Origin: Phenylobacterium sp. | GTDB lineage: Bacteria > Pseudomonadota > Alphaproteobacteria > Caulobacterales > Caulobacteraceae | Assembly: GCF_030645195.1 (NCBI RefSeq) | Contig: NZ_JAUSLW010000023.1 | Coordinates: forward strand, 1-47,519 | Length of the DNA: 47,519 nucleotides | Direction: 5' to 3' | Made by a program: the position numbers and the translations under genes | Shown: positions 41,645-47,519 of the stretch, piece by piece | Numbering within the stretch: position 1 is the stretch's first letter | How the letters are laid out: each line of letters begins with the position of its first letter | Notes under the pieces: generated by a model | What the model was told of the DNA's origin: nothing | Databases searched by the model: none | The model's input: only the letters and a program-made list of their open reading frames with translations

Positions 41645-41810
41645 ACCAATGGCTTTCCGCGCCGCCGACCCCGCAAAAGATCAGCGCACGAAAGCCAAAG
41701 GTCTCGCCAAGCTCGATGCCGGACGCGCCATGCTTGGGACCTTTCGGCCCCGCACAAGTCTGTTGACGCGCCCCCTGCTGGAACCGCAGGCGGCTACTCC
41801 CCAGTGACGC
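41645..41810 (-). ncRNA. yybP-ykoY manganese riboswitch with expression platform
   Basis: Read on the minus strand, the leader of the GDT1 gene has the family's invariant parts in order: GGGGAGTAGC (41802-41793), a P2 hairpin with CCTGC/GCAGG arms, GCGTCAACA (ending at 41761), a P3 arm with GGGGCC-GAAA-GGTCCC, CAAGC/GCTTG, and the closing GCGAGACCTTTGGC (to about 41694). Downstream GAAAGCCATTGGT (41657-41645) can pair with ACCTTTGGCTTTC of the closing strand at 11 of 13 positions. A GCGGGGTC/GACCCCGC stem (41674-41667 with 41636-41629) lies just before the ATG. Known members bind Mn2+ and turn on Mn exporters. Confidence 0.9.
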
Positions 41811-41948
41811 GGTGGGGATAGGGCGCGGCCTCCGCGGGTGCAAGTTCTAACTACGCGTTCGGGAGGCGAGATGTTTTGTCACACTGTCGTGAGCCGGGGC
41901 TGGCGGGCGCCGCTGAAAGCCTTGCCGAACAACCCCCAGGGAGCCACG

Positions 41949-41964
41949 TTAAGACCTCGTTAAC
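41949..41964 (+). promoter_or_regulatory. CtrA box upstream of nrdA
   Basis: TTAA-GACCTCG-TTAAC is an exact match to the full CtrA site TTAA-N7-TTAAC of the Caulobacter cell-cycle regulator. It lies 33 bp before the putative -35 of nrdA. Confidence 0.75.
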
Positions 41965-41996
41965 GAAAAAGCCTGGGGACGCGGCCATTCCCCCCG

Positions 41997-42064
41997 TTGA
42001 CGAGTCATTAGGCTTCATGCCCCCATATGATGCGTATCTGGGGTTAGGCGACCACTAGATATAG
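41997..42064 (+). promoter_or_regulatory. nrdA promoter with two NrdR-like boxes and a GANTC site
   Basis: TTGACG (41997-42002) matches the Caulobacter -35, followed 9 bp later by GCTTCATG, a partial match to GCTANAWC. GAGTC (42002-42006) is a CcrM methylation site. Box 1 CCATATGATG (42023-42032, 6 of 10) and box 2 CTAGATATAG (42055-42064, 9 of 10) match the NrdR core CTATATATAG and start 32 bp apart, three helical turns, as NrdR requires. Confidence 0.7.
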
Positions 42065-42123
42065 GGCTTGCCGCGTTGGGGCGGTTCTAGACGGAAGCGC
42101 CTGATAGTTATGGGTTTTGGATC

Positions 42124-43989
42124 ATGAGCAGCAGTGAAGCGGTATTGCGGACGGTTTCGGAAGCCAACACGGCGGCCCCGGAACGGGCCGATCGACCGCA
42201 GCTGCAACTGGTCCGCAAGGTCGAGGTCGATCGGTCGCGGGACGCCCTGCTGACCGACTTCGGCAAGACCACCCTGGAGGACCGCTATCTCCTGCAGGGG
42301 GAGTCCTATCAGGACATGTTCGCCCGGGTCGCCACGGCCTATGCCGACGACGCCGACCACGCCCAGCGCGTCTATGACTACATCTCCAACCTCTGGTTCA
42401 TGCCGGCCACCCCGGTGCTGTCCAACGGCGGCGCCGATCGCGGCCTGCCGATCTCCTGCTTCCTGAACGCGGTCGGCGATTCGCTCGACGGCATCCAAAG
42501 CGTCTGGAACGAGAACGTGGCGCTGGCCTCCAACGGCGGCGGCATCGGCACCTATTGGGGCGGGGTGCGCTCCATCGGCGAGAAGGTGAAGGGCGCCGGC
42601 CAGACCAGCGGCATCATCCCCTTCATCCGCGTGATGGACTCGCTCACCCTCGCCATCAGCCAGGGCTCCCTGCGCCGCGGCTCGGCGGCGGTCTATCTGG
42701 ACATCCACCACCCGGAGATCGAGGAGTTCCTCGAGATCCGCAAACCCTCGGGCGACTTCAACCGCAAGTCCCTGAACCTGCACCACGGCATCTCCATCAG
42801 CGACGCCTTCATGGAGGCCGTCCGCGACGGGGAGATGTTCGGCCTGCGCTCGCCCAAGACCGGCGACGTGGTCAAGGAGGTCGACGCCCGCACCCTGTGG
42901 CAGAAGATCCTCGAGATCCGACTGCAGACCGGTGAGCCCTACCTGATCTTCTCCGACACCGTGAACCGCTCCATGCCGCAGCATCAGCGCGACCTCGGCC
43001 TCAAGGTCCGGCAGTCGAACCTGTGCTCGGAGATCATGCTGCACACCGGCCCCGACCACCTGGGCGCCGAGCGCACCGCGGTCTGCTGCCTCTCCTCGGT
43101 CAACGCCGAGAAGTTCATGGAATGGCGCGACCACCCGACCTTCATCGAGGACGTCATGCGCTTCCTCGACAACGTCCTGCAGGACTTCATCACCCGCGCC
43201 CCGCCGGAGATGAAGAACGCCGTCTACGCCGCGATCCGCGAGCGGTCGGTGGGCCTGGGCCTGATGGGCTTCCACTCGTTCCTGCAGGCCCAGAACGTGC
43301 CCTTCGAGAGCGCGCTGGCCAAGTCCTGGAACATGCGCCTCTTCAAGCACCTGCGCCGCCAGTGCGACGCGGCCTCCCGGACGCTCGCCGCCGAGCGCGG
43401 CCCCTGCCCGGACGCCGCCGACATGGGCGTCATGGAGCGCTTCAGCCACAAGCTGGCCATCGCGCCCACCGCCTCGATCTCAATCATCTGCGGCGGCACC
43501 AGCGCCGGCATCGAACCGATCCCGGCCAATATCTACAGCCACAAGACCCTGTCGGGCACCTTCGCGGTCAAGAACCCCTATCTGGAGCGCCTGCTGGACG
43601 AGAAGGGCCAGAACACCGCGGCGATCTGGGACACGATCCTGGAGAACGAGGGCTCGGTCCAGCACCTGGACTTCCTCACCGACGACGAGAAGGACGTCTA
43701 CAAGACTGCCTTCGAGCTGGATCAGCGCTGGGTCGTGGAGCTGGCCGCCGACCGCACGCCGGACATCTGCCAGTCCCAGTCGGTGAACATCTTCCTGGCC
43801 GGCGACGTCGACAAATGGGACCTTCACATGTTGCACTGGCAGGCCTGGGAGCGCGGCTGCAAGTCCCTCTACTATCTGCGCTCCAAGTCGGTGCAGCGCG
43901 CGGCCCACGCCGGCGGCGAGGGCCTGGTCATGATGGACCAGGGCCCCAGCGAGAAGACCGACTACGACGAGTGCCTCGCCTGCCAGTAG
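42124..43989 (+). CDS. nrdA: Ribonucleoside-diphosphate reductase, alpha subunit (class I)
   Basis: The 621-aa enzyme makes deoxyribonucleotides. The redox Cys112 (PISCFLN), the radical Cys301 with Asn299 and Glu303 (SNLCSEI), Cys321/Cys322 (TAVCCLSS) and the C-terminal pair Cys617/Cys620 (ECLACQ) that is recharged by thioredoxin are all present. It is about 140 residues shorter than E. coli NrdA, and no ATP-cone is seen at the N-terminus, so overall activity would not be switched off by dATP through that domain. Its partner nrdB lies about 2.9 kb downstream with two secreted paralogues and a GST between. Confidence 0.95.
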   Translation: MSSSEAVLRTVSEANTAAPERADRPQLQLVRKVEVDRSRDALLTDFGKTTLEDRYLLQGESYQDMFARVATAYADDADHAQRVYDYISNLWFMPATPVLSNGGADRGLPISCFLNAVGDSLDGIQSVWNENVALASNGGGIGTYWGGVRSIGEKVKGAGQTSGIIPFIRVMDSLTLAISQGSLRRGSAAVYLDIHHPEIEEFLEIRKPSGDFNRKSLNLHHGISISDAFMEAVRDGEMFGLRSPKTGDVVKEVDARTLWQKILEIRLQTGEPYLIFSDTVNRSMPQHQRDLGLKVRQSNLCSEIMLHTGPDHLGAERTAVCCLSSVNAEKFMEWRDHPTFIEDVMRFLDNVLQDFITRAPPEMKNAVYAAIRERSVGLGLMGFHSFLQAQNVPFESALAKSWNMRLFKHLRRQCDAASRTLAAERGPCPDAADMGVMERFSHKLAIAPTASISIICGGTSAGIEPIPANIYSHKTLSGTFAVKNPYLERLLDEKGQNTAAIWDTILENEGSVQHLDFLTDDEKDVYKTAFELDQRWVVELAADRTPDICQSQSVNIFLAGDVDKWDLHMLHWQAWERGCKSLYYLRSKSVQRAAHAGGEGLVMMDQGPSEKTDYDECLACQ

Positions 43990-44063
43990 AACCCTGGCGC
44001 CAAGTCGATCGCACCGCGGTACAAGGTTTATCGACCTAACGGCGCAGGTCCCTCGGAGTGGCT

Positions 44064-45023
44064 ATGAGACTGCTCGCGGCGATGGCTTTGACGCTCGGAT
44101 GCGCGGCCACCACGGCCGCGGTCGGCGCCGCCGTCTTCCCCGCGCCCGCCGTCCAGGCCTCGCCGGGCGACCGGGTCTTCCAGGAAGAGTGGAACAGCCT
44201 GCAGGCGGCGGTCTTCGCCCCCAGCGCGACGGCGGCGGTCGACTTCGTCCGGCCCCCCACACCCGACCTCGCCGGCGGCGCGGCGGTGGAGGCGGGACTC
44301 GAGCCCGACTTCCGCCAGCCGGCCATGACCGGCACCCCCCTGGACCTGTCCACCGCCTTCGCCGCCGAGACCTACGTCCCCGGCGAGGGGGTGGCCCGCT
44401 GGAAGGTGACCGAGATGGCCATCGCCCGGCCCGCCGTCCACGCCGTGGACGCCGTGCGGGTCTCCATCGGCCAGATCGCCCGCACGCCCGGCGCCCTGCC
44501 GCCGCGCCCCGGCCAGGCGGTCTCCGCCGACACCGAGGCCTATGAGGTCAGCTACACTCGCGGCTGGCCGGCCCTGGTGGCTATGGACGCCGGCCCGTTC
44601 GACCTGGAGCTGACCCCCCACGCCGGGGTCGGCATCTCCAACGCCGGCGGCGAGGCCGAGGCCGGCGCCATGGTCCGCCTGCGCCGGAAGGCCGAGGGCC
44701 TGGTGGACCGCCTGGGGGTCAGCGACGGCGCGCGCTTCGGCGACCGGGGCCGCTGGTACCTGTTCGCCGCCGCCAGCGGCCGGGCCGTGGGCCTGAACCT
44801 GCAACGCGCCAACGGCGACTGGTCCAACCGTGGGCTCTCCACCGACTCCTCCAGCGCCCTGGTCAGCGACGTCCAGGCCGGGGTCGGCTGGCGCAAGGGC
44901 TCGGTCCAGGCCTCGCTGGCCTGGATGCGGCGCAAGGTGAAGGCCGCCCAGACCATCATGGGCTGGGACCATCGCGACGATTCGATGGTGGCCTTGACCG
45001 TATCCATCAAGCCTCGGCGCTGA
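44064..45023 (+). CDS. Exported protein, paralogue of the next gene (possible LpxR-like beta-barrel)
   Basis: I do not recognise this 319-aa protein with certainty. A signal peptide (ending AVQA) is followed by about 80 poorly conserved residues. Then comes a body of alternating beta-strand character: DAVRVSIGQIARTPG, AYEVSYTRGWPAL, FDLELTPHAGVGISNAGG, GRWYLFAAASGRAVGLNLQ, VQAGVGWRKGSVQASLAW, and an end SMVALTVSIKPRR that looks like a barrel C-terminus. The neighbour at 45161 shares this order closely. Lipid-A modifying LpxR (DUF2219) barrels are a possible relation. GGAG lies 5 bases before the ATG. Confidence 0.75.
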   Translation: MRLLAAMALTLGCAATTAAVGAAVFPAPAVQASPGDRVFQEEWNSLQAAVFAPSATAAVDFVRPPTPDLAGGAAVEAGLEPDFRQPAMTGTPLDLSTAFAAETYVPGEGVARWKVTEMAIARPAVHAVDAVRVSIGQIARTPGALPPRPGQAVSADTEAYEVSYTRGWPALVAMDAGPFDLELTPHAGVGISNAGGEAEAGAMVRLRRKAEGLVDRLGVSDGARFGDRGRWYLFAAASGRAVGLNLQRANGDWSNRGLSTDSSSALVSDVQAGVGWRKGSVQASLAWMRRKVKAAQTIMGWDHRDDSMVALTVSIKPRR

Positions 45024-45031
45024 TCTTGCAG

Positions 45032-45086
45032 GGAAATTTCCAACCACGACAGGTGCGGCGGTTAAGCACGGGAACCGAATTTCCCG
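45032..45086 (+). promoter_or_regulatory. Two GGGAA...TTCCC dyads upstream of the second paralogue
   Basis: GGAAATTTCC (45032-45041) is a perfect palindrome, and CGGGAA-CCGAAT-TTCCCG (45069-45086) a second with the same half-site, centred 41 bp apart. This reads as a tandem operator in the gap before the gene at 45161. Confidence 0.45.
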
Positions 45087-45160
45087 TTGCGTCCTTCTCA
45101 GAGCGTGGAAGAATGTCGTCGGGCCGCTCGCCTGACGACGCGGCAAGGGGAGATCGCCTC

Positions 45161-46009
45161 ATGAGGTCGATGGCTGGGCTGGCCACCGCCTTGGGCATTA
45201 CCGGGATGTGCGCGGCGACGAGCGCCGCGGCGCAGTCGACACCGCTCATCCTCGATTCGGGCGCCGCGCAATTGATGAGCGCGGCCTTCGATCCCAAGGC
45301 CTATTCGCCCCGGGACGACGATCTCATCGCCAACCTGCTGGACCGGGAAACCTACAGCCCCGGCGTCGGCCCGGTGCGCTGGGACAACAGCAAGGTCCTG
45401 CTGGGCGACCACGGCGTGGCCGTCGACTCGCTCAGGGTCTCGGTGGGCGGGGCGGTTCGCACGCCCGGCGGCCTACCGGTGAATTTCGACCGCGCCGAGT
45501 TCGAGGCCCAGGCCTACGAGATCTCGCTCACCCGCAACTGGCCCGACGCGGTCAGCTTCGCCACCGATCGCTACGACGTCTCCCTGACGCCCCACGCGGG
45601 CCTGGGCGTGTCCAGCGCCGGCGGCTCGGCCGAGGCCGGCGCCATGCTCACCCTGGGCCAGAAGGCCTCGGACGGCTTGAAGTCGCGCCTGGGCGCCATG
45701 GGTGTCCGCGACGGCGCCGCCTTCGGCAATGAGGGGCGCTGGTACCTGTTCGCCGCCGCCAGTGGTCGGGCCGTGGGCCTGAACATGCAGCGCAACAACG
45801 GCGACTGGAACGGCGCCGGCTGGTCCACCGACCCCTCCAGCGCCCTGATCGGCGACGCCCAGCTCGGCGTCGGCTGGCGCAAGGGCGCCATGCAGACCTC
45901 GCTGGGCTACATCCACCGCGAGGTGAAGGGCCAGCACATGGTCTGGGGCCAGGAGACCAAGGACGACTCGATGGTCGCCTTCTCCCTCTCCATCAAACCC
46001 CGGCATTAG
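45161..46009 (+). CDS. Exported protein, tandem paralogue of the preceding gene
   Basis: The 282-aa product has a signal peptide (MRSMAGLATALGITGMCAATSAAA). Its body repeats that of its neighbour almost segment for segment: VDSLRVSVGGAVRTPGG, AYEISLTRNWPDAV, YDVSLTPHAGLGVSSAGGSA, GRWYLFAAASGRAVGLNMQ, AQLGVGWRKGAMQTSLGYIH, DDSMVAFSLSIKPRH. The neighbour has a longer N-terminal linker. Function is unknown; an outer-membrane barrel is inferred. AGGGGAG lies 8 bases before the ATG at 45161. The frame upstream (to 45026) runs through the operator-like dyads. Confidence 0.78.
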   Translation: MRSMAGLATALGITGMCAATSAAAQSTPLILDSGAAQLMSAAFDPKAYSPRDDDLIANLLDRETYSPGVGPVRWDNSKVLLGDHGVAVDSLRVSVGGAVRTPGGLPVNFDRAEFEAQAYEISLTRNWPDAVSFATDRYDVSLTPHAGLGVSSAGGSAEAGAMLTLGQKASDGLKSRLGAMGVRDGAAFGNEGRWYLFAAASGRAVGLNMQRNNGDWNGAGWSTDPSSALIGDAQLGVGWRKGAMQTSLGYIHREVKGQHMVWGQETKDDSMVAFSLSIKPRH

Positions 46010-46011
46010 AC

Positions 46012-46119
46012 CTAGAGCTGTTCCTGTTTCGAATGAATCGAAACGGGGCTCTAGAGTCCTGACTTGGTCGCTCTTCCTGATCGCCTGATTTGATCCAAGT
46101 CAGGCGGGAAACGCTCTAG
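46012..46119. repeat. Nested palindromic element between the second paralogue and GST
   Basis: CTAGAGC (46012-46018) pairs with GCTCTAG (46048-46054), with inner GTTTCGA-ATGAA-TCGAAAC (46026-46044). Next, CCTGACTTGG (46058-46067) pairs with CCAAGTCAGG (46095-46104), and a third GCTCTAG lies at 46113-46119, overlapping the GST stop codon. The unit can fold in two ways, around the first or the third GCTCTAG. It fills the convergent gap and could serve both genes as terminator. Confidence 0.6.
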
Positions 46120-46775
46120 CCTTCCCACCCCTCATGGAAGCCCATGCGCTCGGCCCACAGGGCGTGCAGCCGCGGGTCATCGTCCACCCGGCGCACCACC
46201 TCGCCCATCTTCGGCGCCACCTCGTGGAAGCGCCGGCGGCGCGGCCGGAACCGCGAGACCGCGGCGACATAGAGGTCCAGCACGGTGAGGTCGTCGCCCA
46301 GGATGTAGCGGCCGGGCGTGACCTGGCGCTCCATCATCCCCCAGCACTCGGCGATGCGGTCCAGCACGCGGGTCTCCAGGGCAACGTGACCAGCCGGATC
46401 GGGGACGAGGCGCGAAGGGTCGTCCTTGACCCAGTAGAGCGAATAGATCGCCGAAGAGACGAAGCTCATCCAGCGCAGGAACTGGGCCCGCTTCGGATCC
46501 CCCGGCGCCGGCGCCAGCCCGGCCTTCGGATAGGTCTCGGCCAGCCAGATCAGGATCGCCGCGCTCTCGGTGACCACCTCGCCGGACGGCAGCACCAGGG
46601 CGGGAACCTGGCGCATGGGATTGGCCTTCAACACCTGGTCGCCGCTGGCCGGGTCGTCATGGTCCCAGGTGTAGGCGTCGATCAGAGTGTAGGGGACCTC
46701 CAACAAGGTCAGGGCCGCCTCGACGGGAACCGCCCCGGAGCCCCGCGCGCCATAGAGGGTGAGAGCTGCGGCCAT
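46116..46775 (-). CDS. Glutathione S-transferase family protein
   Basis: The 219-aa protein has an N-terminal thioredoxin-like GST domain (about 1-80; LTLYGARGSGAVPVEAAL, QVPALVLPSGEVVTESAAIL with the glutathione-binding ES pair) and a C-terminal helical domain (about 88-205; LGDDLTVLDLYVAAVSRF with the N-capping box). The likely reaction is conjugation or reduction with glutathione; no substrate is visible. The ATG at 46775 follows GGGGA by 7 bases, whereas a TTG at 46793 would add only six residues. Confidence 0.9.
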   Translation of the reverse strand: MAAALTLYGARGSGAVPVEAALTLLEVPYTLIDAYTWDHDDPASGDQVLKANPMRQVPALVLPSGEVVTESAAILIWLAETYPKAGLAPAPGDPKRAQFLRWMSFVSSAIYSLYWVKDDPSRLVPDPAGHVALETRVLDRIAECWGMMERQVTPGRYILGDDLTVLDLYVAAVSRFRPRRRRFHEVAPKMGEVVRRVDDDPRLHALWAERMGFHEGWEG

Positions 46776-46797
46776 CTGTCCATCCCCATGCAATTCA

Positions 46798-46859
46798 CAA
46801 CATCTTGGGGGCCTGCGTTAACTCGCCGCTAGATGTTGTCGTGGATCGATGGCTAAAGT
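46798..46859 (+). promoter_or_regulatory. nrdB promoter with a pair of NrdR-like boxes
   Basis: CAACATCTTG (46798-46807) and CTAGATGTTG (46829-46838) are near mirror images starting 31 bp apart, and both resemble the NrdR core CTATATATAG (6 and 7 of 10, the first read in reverse). TTGTCG (46836-46841), then 10 bp, then GCTAAAGT (46852-46859) matches the Caulobacter promoter TTGACG-N10-14-GCTANAWC. A GANTC site (GAATC, 46884-46888) follows. Confidence 0.6.
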
Positions 46860-46910
46860 TAACCCACTAACGCGTCGTCCGTCGAATCCGTCCTGCTGGA
46901 AAGTCCGCCC

Positions 46911-47519
46911 GTGACCGCCTCGAAAATCGCCCTGCCCGGCCTGCTCACTCCCTCCTACGCCTACAAGCCCTTCCGCTATCCGTGGGCCTACGAGTTCTGG
47001 AAGAAGCAGCAGCAGGTCCACTGGATGCCCGAGGAAGTTCCGCTGGGCGAGGACTGCAAGGACTGGGCGACCAAGCTCAACGACCGCGAGCGCAACCTGC
47101 TCACCCAGATCTTCCGCTTCTTCACCCAGTCGGATGTCGAGGTGAACGACAACTACATGGAGCGCTATTCCCGCGTCTTCAAACCGACCGAAGTGAAGAT
47201 GATGATGTCGGCCTTCTCCAACATGGAGACGATCCACATCGCGGCCTACGCCCTGCTGCTCGAAACCATCGGCATGCCCGACAGCGAGTTCACCGCCTTC
47301 CTGGATTACCAGGAGATGCGCGACAAGCACGACTACATGCAGCAGTTCGGGGTCGACACCAACGCCGACATCGCCCGCACGCTGGCCATGTTCGGCGGCT
47401 TCACCGAGGGCCTGCAGCTGTTCGCCAGCTTCGCCATGCTGATGAACTTCCCGCGCCACAACAAGATGAAGGGCATGGGCCAGATCGTCTCCTGGTCGGT
47501 GCGGGACGAGAGCCTGCAC
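46911..47519 (+). CDS. nrdB: Ribonucleoside-diphosphate reductase, beta subunit (partial)
   Basis: The first 203 codons of NrdB run off the window end. The radical site is present: iron ligands Asp75 (FTQSDVEVND), Glu106 and His109, and the radical Tyr113 (METIHIAAY), which fits a Tyr-based di-iron subunit rather than the class Ic Phe variant. NrdB generates and holds the tyrosyl radical used by NrdA. The start is a GTG at 46911 with GGAA 9 bases upstream. It has its own promoter with NrdR-like boxes matching those of nrdA. Confidence 0.92.
   Translation, partial: MTASKIALPGLLTPSYAYKPFRYPWAYEFWKKQQQVHWMPEEVPLGEDCKDWATKLNDRERNLLTQIFRFFTQSDVEVNDNYMERYSRVFKPTEVKMMMSAFSNMETIHIAAYALLLETIGMPDSEFTAFLDYQEMRDKHDYMQQFGVDTNADIARTLAMFGGFTEGLQLFASFAMLMNFPRHNKMKGMGQIVSWSVRDESLH

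Noticed and set aside
45061..45075. Second CtrA site (TTAAGCACGGG...) before the paralogue gene, and TTAAC half-sites near 46818 and 46860
   Set aside because: Only one half-site is present in each case; the second TTAA at N7 is missing.
45071..45096. Second SigT-type promoter (GGAAC ... CGTC)
   Set aside because: The downstream element is at 14 bp and reads CGTC rather than CGTT, so it falls outside the consensus; the palindrome explains the GGAAC.
1..47519. tRNA, rRNA, CRISPR arrays, integrases, transposases, toxin-antitoxin or defence genes
   Set aside because: None was found on either strand; gene content and composition look like core chromosome.

Overview
The window is a high-GC (roughly 70%), gene-dense alphaproteobacterial chromosome segment. 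It most resembles the Caulobacteraceae (Caulobacter/Phenylobacterium type). Support comes from two large TonB-dependent receptors (one Oar-like), an alphaproteobacterial-type histidyl-tRNA synthetase with the motif RNEKPGPGRFREF, a SapC-family protein, a full CtrA-type box (TTAA-N7-TTAAC) upstream of nrdA, GANTC (CcrM) sites in the nrdA and nrdB promoters, and an EcfG/SigT-type stress promoter. The species cannot be fixed from the sequence alone. No tRNA, rRNA, CRISPR array, insertion sequence or phage gene was seen; this reads as core chromosome.

Layout. 1-3.2 kb: 3-oxoacid CoA-transferase (scoA end, scoB), msrA, and a convergent ArnT/PMT-like glycosyltransferase. 3.4-6.8 kb: a 1128-aa Oar-like TonB receptor with a strong terminator. 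7-10.6 kb: an AraC-type regulator, a secreted DUF4440-like protein, and the aguA-aguB pair (agmatine to putrescine). 10.7-14 kb: a PAP2 phosphatase lipoprotein, a two-domain MaoC hydratase, a SapC-like protein and a short MaoC-like hot-dog protein. 14-20.7 kb: a DsbD/ScsB-type thiol reductase, an unknown secreted protein, pgi-SDR-plsY, and a siderophore-interacting reductase. 20.8-24.9 kb: hisS-hisZ-hisG preceded by a His-rich leader peptide and a switchable RNA. 25-28.7 kb: an M13 metalloprotease and an acyl-CoA synthetase. 28.8-32.3 kb: a copper-handling operon read leftwards (DUF2946, TonB receptor, YcnI-like, PCu(A)C chaperone). 32.4-36 kb: a CPA2 antiporter, a 607-bp non-coding stretch with a SigT-type promoter, and an OmpA-family porin with a 25-proline linker. 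36.1-41.6 kb: putA, an SLC13-type permease, and a GDT1/TMEM165 Mn exporter behind a yybP-ykoY riboswitch. 42.1-47.5 kb: nrdA, two tandem secreted paralogues, a glutathione S-transferase, and the start of nrdB.

The richest content is regulatory. (1) The leader peptide has six His codons in a 10-codon stretch and lies before hisS-hisZ-hisG. It is followed by mutually exclusive hairpins, the layout of ribosome-mediated attenuation, but without an obvious U-tract terminator. (2) nrdA and nrdB are about 4.8 kb apart, yet both carry a pair of NrdR-like boxes spaced 31-32 bp, with a Caulobacter-type promoter and a GANTC site; nrdA also has the CtrA box. (3) The Mn riboswitch has an expression platform in which the 3' P1 strand can re-pair downstream. 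(4) A perfect GGAAC-N16-CGTT promoter fires into a long region of unknown content before ompA. Start codons were moved from the longest ORF wherever a Shine-Dalgarno sequence, signal peptide or operon overlap argued for it.
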